64,000 bases of DNA from the NCBI GenBank assembly GCA_016720825.1, contig JADKJV010000001.1, forward strand, positions 434,001 through 498,000, in the 5' to 3' direction. The position numbers and the translations under genes were made by a program. Below, piece by piece: positions 16,776 through 25,605 of this stretch. The stretch comes from Chitinophagaceae bacterium (GTDB lineage: Bacteria; Bacteroidota; Bacteroidia; Chitinophagales; Chitinophagaceae). How positions within the stretch are numbered: the stretch's first letter is position 1; every line of letters begins with the position of its first letter. A model generated the notes under the pieces. It did no database searches. It saw nothing but the letters and a program-made list of their open reading frames with translations, and was not told where the DNA came from.

Positions 16776-17378
16776 ATGGCATTTACATTACCGGCTCTCC
16801 CTTATGCACACGAAGCACTGGAGCCGCATATTGACACACTGACCATGCAGATCCACCATGGAAAACACCACCAGGCTTATGTTGACAATCTCAATAAAGC
16901 AATTGCCGGCACTGAACATGAAAATAAAACACTGGAAGAACTGGTAGCCCACGCGGGTAAAATTTCAGCCCCTGTCAGGAATAATGGCGGCGGTCACTGG
17001 AACCACAGTTTTTTCTGGGAAAGCCTTTCCCCCAATGGCGGCGGACATCCTTCCGGTGCCCTCGGGGAAGCCATTAACCAGGCATTTGGTTCTTTTGATG
17101 AATTCAAAACCAAATTCAATGCGGGTGGCGTAGGCCGTTTCGGCAGTGGCTGGGTATGGCTGGTTAAAAAAGAGGGTAAACTGGAAATCAGTTCAACACC
17201 CAACCAGGACAACCCGTTGATGGATGTTGCCGATGTAAAAGGTACACCCCTGCTGGGAGTGGATGTGTGGGAACATGCCTATTACCTGAAGTACCAGAAC
17301 AAGCGTCCGGATTACCTGGCTGCCATCTGGAACCTGATCGACTGGAAAAAAGTTGAAGAACGTTTTGCAAAAGCTTAA
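16776..17378 (+). CDS. sodA: Superoxide dismutase [Mn/Fe]
   Basis: 200 residues, the normal length. Metal ligands are visible in HHGKHHQAYV, GGGHWNHSFFW and DVWEHAYYLKYQNKRPDY. It disproportionates superoxide in the cytoplasm. Metal preference cannot be fixed by eye. It has its own promoter and terminator, so it is monocistronic. Confidence 0.96.
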   Translation: MAFTLPALPYAHEALEPHIDTLTMQIHHGKHHQAYVDNLNKAIAGTEHENKTLEELVAHAGKISAPVRNNGGGHWNHSFFWESLSPNGGGHPSGALGEAINQAFGSFDEFKTKFNAGGVGRFGSGWVWLVKKEGKLEISSTPNQDNPLMDVADVKGTPLLGVDVWEHAYYLKYQNKRPDYLAAIWNLIDWKKVEERFAKA

Positions 17379-17407
17379 GTTTTTTGCTCCCTGCCATATA
17401 AAAGAAA

Positions 17408-17438
17408 ACATCCCGGTTATGCCGGGATGTTTCGTTTT
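17408..17438. terminator. Bidirectional terminator between SOD gene and lipoprotein gene
   Basis: ACATCCCGG-TTATG-CCGGGATGT hairpin with T-rich flank on the plus strand and AAAGAAAA (T-rich on the minus strand) on the other side. Confidence 0.75.
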
Positions 17439-17454
17439 AAGTATCTGAAGGCGA

Positions 17455-17757
17455 TTAGTTACATTTTGCCATCACTTCTTCCATGATCTTGTCGGCCTTT
17501 TCATTCATCTCTTTATCATCTTCTTTGCCTTTGTATTTTTCCTGCATTTTCTCACGATACTGATCCATCTCTTTCATTACGGCATCCAGTTCTTTTTTAG
17601 CAGATTCATCAGTGGGGTCTTTGGCTTCGAGTTTTTTCACTTTACAACGGTAGTCAGCCATTTTGCGGACATCGCTTTCGAAAGAACCTTTGGAGGAACA
17701 GGAAGCTAATCCGAGCATTCCGGCAAAAACCACCAGGTAAAGAAGATTTTTTTTCAT
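17455..17757 (-). CDS. Small lipoprotein with coiled coil
   Basis: 100 residues. A signal peptide with lipobox LASC (Cys20) is followed by about 75 charged residues (Lys/Glu/Asp/Met rich) predicted as helix or coiled coil. I recognise no family; it is like many small Bacteroidota lipoproteins. It ends next to the shared terminator at 17.4 kb. Confidence 0.75.
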   Translation of the reverse strand: MKKNLLYLVVFAGMLGLASCSSKGSFESDVRKMADYRCKVKKLEAKDPTDESAKKELDAVMKEMDQYREKMQEKYKGKEDDKEMNEKADKIMEEVMAKCN

Positions 17758-17864
17758 GTTAACTTATTTGGTGTTAGATAAAACAGTGGCGCATCGCTGC
17801 ACATCTGCGTTTGGCGATGTAATGTAGTTTTTTTAGCGGGGAAATAAAATGAATTCCGTTTTTT

Positions 17865-18095
17865 TCAGGGTACCGGATCATAACCGCTTCCGCCCCAGGG
17901 ATGGCAGCGGGAAATCCTTTTGATGGCCAGCCATAATCCCTTGAAAACGCCGTGTTTCTTAAGTGCTTCAGCCGCATAATGCGAGCAGGTGGGTGTGTAC
18001 CGGCACTTGGGTCCGAGCCATGGTGAAATGACCAGCTGGTAAATTTTTATCAGCAGGATAAAAGGAAGACTCAGTATGCGAAGGACTGTTTTCAA
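17865..18095 (-). CDS. yidD: Membrane protein insertion efficiency factor YidD
   Basis: 76 residues. YidD signature residues: an amphipathic hydrophobic N-terminus, CRYTPTCSHYAAEAL (paired cysteines) and RCHPWGGSGYDPVP. It assists YidC-dependent insertion at the inner membrane. The start codon is TTG at 18095, one base after the rnpA stop, which fits translational coupling. The rpmH-rnpA-yidD order is the conserved one. Confidence 0.95.
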   Translation of the reverse strand: MKTVLRILSLPFILLIKIYQLVISPWLGPKCRYTPTCSHYAAEALKKHGVFKGLWLAIKRISRCHPWGGSGYDPVP

Positions 18096-18096
18096 T

Positions 18097-18471
18097 TCAC
18101 GAATTTGTCAGTTGCAGCAGTTTGGTTACCACTTTGTCTATCCAGCCAGCCGTTTCCCGGAATGCCGGAATTGTTTTCCCGGTATAAATAATAAAGAGGT
18201 CAAGTTCGTAAGGCTGTCCCTTCAGTTTATACTTCTCCACACGCCAGCATTCGCGGATCAGCCTTTTAATCCGGTTCCGGTCAACCGCCCTTTTAAAATT
18301 TTTTGAACTGGCGCCGGCGCCGCATTTCAGGGAAGGTTTTGTACCAGCCTGCATCAGGTAAAAAATGCGGAATGGCCCTGCATTAAACCGCTGGCCTTTT
18401 TCAAAAAGCTCATCAATCCGTTTCCGGCTTTTGAGCCTTTCGTCTGCCGTGAATGTGTGAAGCTTTGCCAT
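18097..18471 (-). CDS. rnpA: Ribonuclease P protein component
   Basis: 124 residues from ATG at 18471 (a TTG at 18486 lies in the upstream terminator). The RNR motif is present as RAVDRNRIKRLIRECWR, with KRIDELF near the N-terminus. It is the protein cofactor of RNase P for tRNA 5' processing. It is separated from rpmH by a terminator hairpin that would reduce its expression relative to L34. Confidence 0.94.
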   Translation of the reverse strand: MAKLHTFTADERLKSRKRIDELFEKGQRFNAGPFRIFYLMQAGTKPSLKCGAGASSKNFKRAVDRNRIKRLIRECWRVEKYKLKGQPYELDLFIIYTGKTIPAFRETAGWIDKVVTKLLQLTNS

Positions 18472-18483
18472 GCGGAACTTGTT

Positions 18484-18515
18484 CAATAAAAAAAGCCCTG
18501 AATGAATCAGGGCTT
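18484..18515 (-). terminator. Terminator or attenuator between rpmH and rnpA
   Basis: On the minus strand AAGCCCTGAT-TCAT-TCAGGGCTT is followed by TTTTTT, directly in front of the rnpA start. It would end most rpmH transcripts and let a fraction read into rnpA-yidD. Confidence 0.8.
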
Positions 18516-18567
18516 AAAATTATATAAACCTTTTTTCCTGCCGGTTTACCCTGCGGGGATCAGATTG

Positions 18568-18723
18568 TTATTTTAATTTACTCTCATCAGAAACTGTCAG
18601 TTTCTTACGGCCTTTGGCGCGGCGGCTTGCCAGCACTTTACGACCATTAGCAGATTGCATGCGCTTGCGGAAACCATGTACGGTTTTACGGCGTTTACGA
18701 TGAGGTTGGAATGTACGTTTCAT
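18568..18723 (-). CDS. rpmH: 50S ribosomal protein L34
   Basis: 51 residues, read directly from the sequence: it begins MKRTFQPHRKRRKTVHGFRK and continues RMQSANGRKVLASRRAKG, the L34 signature, with an acidic-serine C-terminal extension typical of Bacteroidota. It is the first gene of the rpmH-rnpA-yidD group. A leader of about 130 nt lies between the promoter box and the ATG. Confidence 0.97.
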   Translation of the reverse strand: MKRTFQPHRKRRKTVHGFRKRMQSANGRKVLASRRAKGRKKLTVSDESKLK

Positions 18724-18855
18724 TTTTTTTAATTCTTTTTTTCACGTTATCCCCGGATGCTTTTACATCCAGAGCTTGAAATACGGACCGGGAGAACGGC
18801 CCTGGTTTCAGGTTCACCGACAGGTCACCACACCCGCCGTTTTGTGAAAGGACGG

Positions 18856-18863
18856 CAAAGGTA
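18856..18863 (-). promoter_or_regulatory. -7 box of rpmH
   Basis: TACCTTTG on the minus strand, perfect consensus, about 130 nt before the rpmH ATG; no ORF lies in the leader. Confidence 0.55.
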
Positions 18864-18979
18864 AGGAAACCGCCCCGGATACTGTAATCTGTAATGGGTT
18901 ATTTTGAAAAAGGATCAGGGCGGTGTGCCTGAAATCAACTTGTTTATAACGATTTGATTATCTGTCAATTATTTGAGGG

Positions 18980-19810
18980 CTATACTTTCAGGTCCACGTG
19001 ATTGGACTGAACATCCTCCCCATAAAACACCCGGGCATGGTTGTCGAAATCGGATGTGGAGTCAGTTGTATAGAAACTCCGCTTCCCTTCCCTGCTGCAG
19101 GCCGATTCAATTTCAGGATGGCGTTTCAGGTAATCATCCAGGCTCTCCGCTACAATCTCCCCCTGCGAAACCAGGGTTACATCAATGGGCATATACTCTT
19201 CTATTTTTTCCCGCAGCAGGGGATAGTGGGTGCAGGCCAGGAGCAGCACATCAATTTTCTCTCCCTGTTCAAAAATATCGTCGAGGTTTTTGCGGATGAA
19301 ATAATCAGCCCCGTCATTTTTATATTCATTGTTCTCCACCAGTGGCACCCACATCGGACAGGCTTCCTGGTACACTTTCAGTTCGGGAAAAAATTTCGCG
19401 GTTTCCATGAGGTAAGAACCGGAATTGACTGTACCCTGCGTGGCAAGCACCCCCACTTCACCGGTGATTGAATATTTACCGATCACTTCTGCCGTGGGCC
19501 GGATCACACCTAACACCCTTTTGCCGGGCGCCAGTTGCGGTAAATCCTTTTGCTGGATCGTTCGAAGGGCTTTGGCCGAGGCTGTGTTACAGGCCAGGAT
19601 CACCAGGGAACAGCCCTGGCTGAAAAACCATTTGACACAATCGAGTGTATAATGGTACACGGTTTCAAATGACCGGTTACCATAAGGTGCCCGGGCATTA
19701 TCGCCGAGGTATAAATAATCATATTGCGGCAGTCGGTTTACTATATCACGCAGTACAGTAAGGCCGCCATATCCTGAATCAAATACGCCGATCGGTCCTT
19801 TGGTTTGCAT
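18980..19810 (-). CDS. murI: Glutamate racemase
   Basis: 276 residues from ATG at 19810. Active-site segments are VFDSGYGG (Asp11), LGDNARAPYG, the first catalytic Cys74 in ACNTASA and the second in LACTHYPLL. It supplies D-glutamate for peptidoglycan. A longer frame to 19837 uses TTG that coincides with the putative promoter. It is the last gene of the leftward ompH-bamA-uppS envelope block but is separated from it by a terminator. Confidence 0.95.
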   Translation of the reverse strand: MQTKGPIGVFDSGYGGLTVLRDIVNRLPQYDYLYLGDNARAPYGNRSFETVYHYTLDCVKWFFSQGCSLVILACNTASAKALRTIQQKDLPQLAPGKRVLGVIRPTAEVIGKYSITGEVGVLATQGTVNSGSYLMETAKFFPELKVYQEACPMWVPLVENNEYKNDGADYFIRKNLDDIFEQGEKIDVLLLACTHYPLLREKIEEYMPIDVTLVSQGEIVAESLDDYLKRHPEIESACSREGKRSFYTTDSTSDFDNHARVFYGEDVQSNHVDLKV

Positions 19811-19842
19811 ACCTAAAGATACATTCCGTACGGGCAAAAAAT

Positions 19843-19866
19843 AACCCCGGTATTGCTACCGGGGTT
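19843..19866 (-). terminator. Terminator after the ompH pair
   Basis: CCCCGGTA-TTGC-TACCGGGG hairpin; on the minus strand it is followed by TTATTTTTTG, whose T tract also forms a near-consensus -7 box for murI (one extra base in the spacer). Confidence 0.75.
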
Positions 19867-19886
19867 CACTATAAATAAAGTCTGGA

Positions 19887-20420
19887 TTATTTAGGAGCCA
19901 CAGGGTTTGTGGGGAGTTTGATTTTCAGTTTACCAGCCACAGCAGCCAGCATATCATCTGCATCGGGTGCTACCAGGAATGCTTCTTTATTGAAAACATG
20001 GGTATAGCCTTTTTCTTTCGCAACCAATTTGATGGCATCGTACACTTTACGGTAGATAGGAGCCAGCAATTCGTTCTGTTTGTTTTCAGTCATCTGCTGA
20101 ACAATCGCCTGCCAGTTCTGGATCTGGTAAGCCAGTGAAGGCAGTTCTTCTTCAATTTGTTTTTTTACGGCAGCAGGTGCGGGGTGAACTGTATCACGGT
20201 ACACGCTGTCTTTATACTGATATAAAGAAACAATCTGGGCATACTGGGGAGTCAGTGAATCTGACTGGTATTTCTGTATCAGTGAATCGATTTTGGCAGT
20301 TTCAGGCATCAGGGAAACAACAACGTCTACGCTGATATAACCGGATTTCATTTGTGATTGTGCAGTGCCGGCAAACAGCATACATGCAGCGATCAATACA
20401 ACGGTAAAAACTTTTTTCAT
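19887..20420 (-). CDS. OmpH/Skp family periplasmic chaperone
   Basis: 177 residues. A signal peptide (1-22, ending AQSQ) precedes the Skp-like core: a short beta segment (SGYISVDVVVSLMPETAKID) then long helices that form the tentacles, and a final beta segment (YTHVFNKEAFLVA). Skp chaperones hold unfolded outer-membrane proteins in the periplasm. A second ompH copy and bamA lie directly upstream, as in most Bacteroidota. Confidence 0.9.
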   Translation of the reverse strand: MKKVFTVVLIAACMLFAGTAQSQMKSGYISVDVVVSLMPETAKIDSLIQKYQSDSLTPQYAQIVSLYQYKDSVYRDTVHPAPAAVKKQIEEELPSLAYQIQNWQAIVQQMTENKQNELLAPIYRKVYDAIKLVAKEKGYTHVFNKEAFLVAPDADDMLAAVAGKLKIKLPTNPVAPK

Positions 20421-20503
20421 TTTTTTGTTTTGTTATTACTTACTAAGATTCCTTGTTGACTCAATTAGTTGTCTGCAATTCCCCGGTCTGGCTTGCTTAA
20501 GAT

Positions 20504-21013
20504 TTATTTAACACCCAGTTCCTTCAGCACATCTTCGCTCTTGTCCAGTTTAGGGTCGGCAAATATAATGGTAATTCCCTCACTTTTATCCAGTACAAAA
20601 TCATACCCGCGCTGTACAGCGATGCGTTGTACGGCATTATAAACCTTATCCTGGATTGGCTTGATCAGCTCCTGTCTTTTTTTGAACAGATCTCCCTCAA
20701 AACCAAAGCGTTTGCGCTGTAAATCACGGAGGTCTTTTTCCTTGTTAAACAGCTGGTCTTCCCTTTTTTTGCGCAGTTCTTCGCTCAGCATCACCTGTTC
20801 TGCATCATAATCTTTGTACATACGGTCCAGGTCAGCCTGTTTGGCATCAATATCTTTCTGCCAGCCTGCCGCCACTTCATCCAGCTGCTTCTGCGCTTCC
20901 TTGTAATCAGGCATGCGGTCGAGGATATATCGTGTATCAATAATGGCGTATTTCTGGGAAATACCAGCCAGTCCGATCATCATAAGACAGCTCAGCAGTA
21001 AAACCTTTTTCAT
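20504..21013 (-). CDS. OmpH/Skp family periplasmic chaperone
   Basis: 169 residues. A signal peptide (1-19) is followed by the OmpH start YAIIDTRYILDRMPDYKEAQ and a Lys/Glu/Gln-rich helical hairpin, ending FVLDKSEGITIIFADPKLD. It is paralogous to the next gene but not close in sequence. It lies 36 nt downstream of bamA in the same direction, so both chaperones are probably co-transcribed with the insertase they serve. Confidence 0.92.
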   Translation of the reverse strand: MKKVLLLSCLMMIGLAGISQKYAIIDTRYILDRMPDYKEAQKQLDEVAAGWQKDIDAKQADLDRMYKDYDAEQVMLSEELRKKREDQLFNKEKDLRDLQRKRFGFEGDLFKKRQELIKPIQDKVYNAVQRIAVQRGYDFVLDKSEGITIIFADPKLDKSEDVLKELGVK

Positions 21014-21049
21014 ACAAATTGTATTGGGGTGATAAAATAGTTTTCAGGA

Positions 21050-23789
21050 TTAATCCGGCTCATAGCCCAGCATGAAGGTAAAGCGTGAAGCACCTTTGAA
21101 TCCGGATTGTCCGGGTGTCAGGCGATCCAGGCCAATACCATAATCAAATCCGAGCAGACCAAACATCGGCAGGAAGAAACGCATACCCACACCCACACTT
21201 CTCCTCAGGCGGAACGGGTTGTAATCCTTGAAGGAATACCAGCCATTAGCCGCTTCGAAGAATGTAAGCGCATAAATAGTACTGCTGGGGTTTGTTACCA
21301 GCGGGTAACGCATCTCCAGTGTGTACTTATTGAATATAGTAAAGAACTTGCTTGCATTTTGCTGGTCAGGATTCACGCGGGGATCAGATGATTCATACAC
21401 CGGATAACCACGGTGTGCCACGATATCATAACCGAGCAGTCCATAGTTATTGGTCAGACCGGCATCACCCACCTGGAATCTTTCAAACGGTGAATAATCC
21501 AGATCTTTATTATAGCGGCCCATGAATCCGTATTTGGCAGCCATCTTCAGCACGAACTGGCGGTTTTTATCCGCTCCCATCGGGCGGCCAATCGGCACAT
21601 ACCATTCGCCGCTGAATTTCCATTTGTGGTATTCAGGTGTTTTATAAGGATTGGCAGAGTTGGCGATATTCTTATTGAATAATGAATAAGGCGGTGTGAA
21701 CTGCACACTGGCCACAAAGTTCGATCCGCTTCTGGGGAAGATCGGGTCGAAAACAGAGGAACGCTGCAGTGCAATACGCAAACTGATGTTATTCGATGTG
21801 CCATCATTCAGTCCCGCGAAAATGGGATAGTTGCGCAGTTTATACTGCGTGATGTTCAGCGTATACACCAGGCTGAAATAGTCATCCGGCCATTTCAGCT
21901 GCTTGCCAAGTGATATAGAGAAACCGGTTGTCTTCAGGTAATTGGTATCTGATTTCGCACGGTCAATCTGGCCGGTATAAGGATCAAATGCGTTTGAATA
22001 TTTACTGTTGTTAATACCGAACGTGAGTGAATTCCTTTTCTTGCCGCCCAGCCAGGGTTCAGTGAATGAAGCACTCAGTGAACGGTAAGCGCGTCCGTTT
22101 GACTGAATACGGAGACTCAGTTTCTGTCCGTCACCTGTGGGAAGGGGATCCCATGCAGATTTCTTCCAGATATTACGGATCGAAAAGTTATTAAAGGTTA
22201 CACCCAGTGTACCGGTCAAACCAACACCACCACCCCAGCCGGCTGAAAGTTCCAGCTGGTCAGATGATTTTTCTTCGAGTTTCCAGTTGATATCAACGGT
22301 TCCGTCTTCTGCATTGGGAACCACACCGGGGTTGATGGTTTCCTGGTTAAAATACTGCAGGTTGGCCAGTTCACGCTGTGAACGGATCAGGTCAGAACGG
22401 CTGAATAATTCACCGGGAATCGTACGCAGCTCACGGCGGATTACGTAGTCTTTTGTTTTTTCATTACCCGCGATGGTCACGTTTTTAATACGTGCCTGCG
22501 GACCTTCCACAATACGCAGTTCGTGGTCAATAGTATCATTGTACACGGCAGTTTCAACAGGTTCTACACGGAAAAACAGGTAACCATCATCCATGTACAG
22601 TCCGCTGATATCACCACCTTCCTGCGACAATTCCTTTCCCAGCCTTTTATTCAGGATAGAAATATTGTATACATCCCCTTTGTTGATGCCAAGCACCACG
22701 TTGAGGATTGAGTCAGAGAACTTGGAGTTCCCTTTCCAGGTAAGATTGCCGAAATAATATTTATGTCCTTCCTCCACTTTGATGTCAACATTCATGTTGC
22801 CATTCTTGGTCACGTATCTTTTCTCATCTATAATCTGTGCATCACGGTAACCCTGGGAGTTGTAGTAGTCGAGCAGTTTCTCTTTGTCTTCTGTATATTT
22901 TTTCTCGTCAAACTTCGCGCCGCTGAACAGTTTGAAACGGAAATAAGGATCAATTACCCTTTTGGTTTTACTGATCGACAACGGACCCCAGTCTTTCATA
23001 TACTGTTTGAAAGTATACGGCTTCTTTGCACCGAAAGGACTCGGCGTTTTATCGGGATGCAGCGTCAGTTTGCTCATCTCCTTGGTACCCTTCAGCTGTT
23101 TTTTCAGCTTGAGTTCATCCACGTTCTGGTTTCCGTAGATACCCACTTCGTTGATTTTTACTTTGTCTCCTTTTTCAACGATGATAGTCAGTTCATTTGA
23201 ATTCACATACGCCGGGTCAGGCTTCTGCTCAATCTTCACCGTTACGTTTTCGAAAGATTTTTCCTTGTAGTATTTCACCACCACTTCTTCAATAACGCGG
23301 GAGTGTGTTTTCGGTGATGATTGTTTGTTTGGCGAGACCGCATTTTCCGATCAGTTCTTCTTCGTCAGACTTCTTTACGTTTACAAACTTGAAATTCCCG
23401 AGACGGGGCCTTTCCTGTACTTTAATTTCAATCCATACTTTTTCATCTTCTATTTTGTACACGTACACCTGGATGTTGGAGAAAAGTTTCTGGCGCCAGA
23501 GATTCGCAATGGTTTTTGCGAAGAGGTCTTCACCGGGGTGCATGAATTTATCTCCGGGCTGGATGTTTGCAATAGAATAAACAATCGCCGTATCGAGGTA
23601 ACGGATACCGGTGATTTTTAAATCTGCAATTGTATATTCTTTGGGTAAGCGTGCGTCCCTCCATTCAATCAGTTTGGGATCAAGGGAAGTGGGACTGACT
23701 GTATCCACCTTCACCTGGGCCTGCGCAGCGGGCAGGATGACTACCAGGTTCAGCATCACAAAAAACAGTCTGGGTAAAATTCTTCGCAT
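21050..23789 (-). CDS. bamA: Outer membrane protein assembly factor BamA, interrupted by a frameshift
   Basis: Two overlapping frames make one BamA. The first (23789 to about 23300) has a signal peptide (RLFFVMLNLVVILPAAQAQ) and the first POTRA repeats, and stops after ITENTLPRY. Reading the other frame from the same point gives VIEEVVVKYYKEKSFENV, the expected next POTRA, and continues through the Omp85 barrel to MLGYEPD. The shift is a single extra base at the C3 run (GGG on the plus strand, 23299-23301). BamA is essential, so a consensus error is the likeliest cause. It starts the ompH pair operon; uppS lies upstream. Confidence 0.92.
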
Positions 23790-23988
23790 GAGATTAATTT
23801 GGTAAGCAGTGAGCAAAAAAAGCCTGGTTTTTTTGTTCCTGGTTGTTATTCATTATCCGGGCCGTTCCGGATTTTTAGTCAGGCGGCAAATTAAAGGTTA
23901 ATATTGAAAGTGTTTGTTAAAAGAAGCTGGCCACGGGTGTTTTCAACTCACTGATAATCAAATCACATGATTAGTTAATGCGGAACCC

Positions 23989-24750
23989 TTATTCTCCCAG
24001 GCTCTGTGTGGCTACCTGCTCCCCTGTTTTACCGAATCTTCTTTCCCTGGACTGGTAATCGAGGATGGCTTCGTAGAGGTTTTCCTTACGGAAATCCGGC
24101 CAGCGCACATTGGTGAAATAGAGCTCGGCATAAGCCAGCTGGTAAAGCAGGAAATTGCTGATCCGGTATTCACCACTGGTCCGGATCATCAGTTCCGGAT
24201 CAGGAAATCCGCTTGTACAAAGGAACCGCTGTAAAGTGTCCTGGTCTATTTCTTCCACTTTAAGCCTGCCCTGTTTCACCTCATAAGCAATATGCTTCAC
24301 GGCATTCAGCAATTCCCATCTGCCACTGTAACTCAGGGCCATAATCAGGTTTAACCCCGTATTATGCGCCGTAAATTCAAGGGCTTCTTCCAATTCCTTC
24401 CTCGCATAAGCCGGTAACATACTCATATCACCGATCACATGCAGGCGGATATTATTTTTATTCAGGCTCTCCACTTCCTTATGGATAGTAGACACCAGTA
24501 ATTCCATCAGTCCGACCACCTCATATTCCGGGCGGTCCCAGTTCTCCGTCGAAAACGCATATAAAGTCAGATACTCCACTCCCAGCTCCGCACATCCCTC
24601 CACGATATTGCGCACACTCTCTACCCCGTGAAAATGACCAAATAACCGGTCCTCTCCCTTTTCTTTCGCCCACCTCCCATTTCCATCCATTATGATAGCA
24701 ATGTGCCGGGGTAACTTTTCCTTGTCTATTTTATCGTGCAAATCTGACAT
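23989..24750 (-). CDS. uppS: Isoprenyl transferase (undecaprenyl diphosphate synthase)
   Basis: 253 residues from ATG at 24750; the longer frame to 24924 would cross the promoter and repeats. HIAIIMDGNGRWA holds the catalytic Asp22; SYSGRWELLNAV and RTSGEYRISNFLLYQLAYAE are the other cis-prenyltransferase blocks. It makes the C55 lipid carrier for wall and surface polymers. The order uppS-bamA-ompH-ompH-murI is conserved in Bacteroidota. Confidence 0.95.
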   Translation of the reverse strand: MSDLHDKIDKEKLPRHIAIIMDGNGRWAKEKGEDRLFGHFHGVESVRNIVEGCAELGVEYLTLYAFSTENWDRPEYEVVGLMELLVSTIHKEVESLNKNNIRLHVIGDMSMLPAYARKELEEALEFTAHNTGLNLIMALSYSGRWELLNAVKHIAYEVKQGRLKVEEIDQDTLQRFLCTSGFPDPELMIRTSGEYRISNFLLYQLAYAELYFTNVRWPDFRKENLYEAILDYQSRERRFGKTGEQVATQSLGE

Positions 24751-24773
24751 AAAACGCACTTCAAAAGCGGGCA

Positions 24774-24781
24774 CAAAGGTA
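24774..24781 (-). promoter_or_regulatory. -7 box of uppS
   Basis: TACCTTTG on the minus strand, perfect match, 23 nt before the chosen ATG; it supports the short start. Confidence 0.55.
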
Positions 24782-24804
24782 CGGTTCTTTGGGGAAAGTT
24801 GACA

Positions 24805-24915
24805 GGGTAGCAGGGAGCAGGGGCAGGAGTAACCCGAGATAATGCATCTTATTCCAGATGACAGGGAGCAGGGGGCAGGTGGCAGGCGTAAACCGGGAGA
24901 ATGAAAGCTATTCCG
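24805..24915. repeat. Degenerate direct duplication rich in GCAGGG words
   Basis: Two copies of a roughly 55-bp unit can be aligned: GACAGGG...GCAGGGAGCAGGGG at 24808 and again at 24861, each followed by a related AA(C/A)CCG(A/G)GA(T/G)AATG and ATTCC segment. A similar word in reverse orientation (CTCCTGCTCCCGCCCCTGCC) occurs at 40698-40717. No gene is seen here. Confidence 0.6.
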
Positions 24916-24922
24916 GGAAGGC

Positions 24923-24955
24923 AAAAAAATCCCGGCAGCATTGATGCCTGCCGGG
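24923..24955 (-). terminator. Terminator for the leftward gene at 25.1-25.5 kb
   Basis: CCCGGCAG-GCATCAATG-CTGCCGGG on the minus strand followed by a run of seven T. About 125 nt of gene-free sequence separates it from the stop codon. Confidence 0.75.
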
Positions 24956-25079
24956 ACTCTGAAATTATGTATATAGACCAGCGGTTAAAGACTACCCTTC
25001 TGGCTGTTTGCCAAAAGCTTTTTGCCAAAAACTAATAGCCATACTCACAAGCTACGGACTAAAGACTAGTAACTAACGA

Positions 25080-25478
25080 CTACTTCCTCCCCCAAATGGC
25101 TACTCTCGACTTACCGCGCAGGAAGCCCTTGGTCTCATACCAGAACTCGATCTGGGTCAGGTGACGCAGACCGCCATCGAGATCTATCACACGGCTTTCG
25201 CTGCCCTGGGCAAAATGTGAGCGAAGGGATACGTCCTGGGTAGTACCATTATCAAAATGGATTTTCAGGTCATACATTTTCAGCGGACCATCAGTAACAC
25301 GGATTTTGATCTGGCGGAAATCATCTTTGAGATTCCCGAAATTGATCCGGTCATGATCCACCCCAAAACCCACTCTTTTATCCTCGATAAATTTCCAATC
25401 GTCCATACGGGTGGAAATTGTTTTAAAACTCATGACTGCAATTGCAAGCAATGCAATAAAGATTTTTGTCAGGCGCAT
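25080..25478 (-). CDS. Secreted protein, DUF2541-like
   Basis: 132 residues. A hydrophobic N-terminus (LTKIFIALLAIAVMSF) looks like a signal peptide. The rest resembles DUF2541 proteins: a Trp-Lys start, DRINFGNLKDDFRQIKIRVT, FDNGTTQDVSLRS, RVIDLDGGLRHLTQIEFWYE and a final IWGRK. The function is unknown. A hairpin CAGACAG-GAAA-CTGTCTG lies in its upstream region (25512-25535). Confidence 0.7.
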   Translation of the reverse strand: MRLTKIFIALLAIAVMSFKTISTRMDDWKFIEDKRVGFGVDHDRINFGNLKDDFRQIKIRVTDGPLKMYDLKIHFDNGTTQDVSLRSHFAQGSESRVIDLDGGLRHLTQIEFWYETKGFLRGKSRVAIWGRK

Positions 25479-25605
25479 TGTAAATGTTTTATGGTTATAA
25501 AATGGTATGTGTTTCAGACAGGAAACTGTCTGACAGGTTTAAATTACATGACAAATAACATAATTATTTATCATTATAATTAACCCGTTGGGGTGATTTT
25601 GGGTC

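Noticed and set aside
24751..24924. 58-residue extension of UppS
   Set aside because: It crosses the -7 box and repeat sequence; the family starts at the ATG at 24750.
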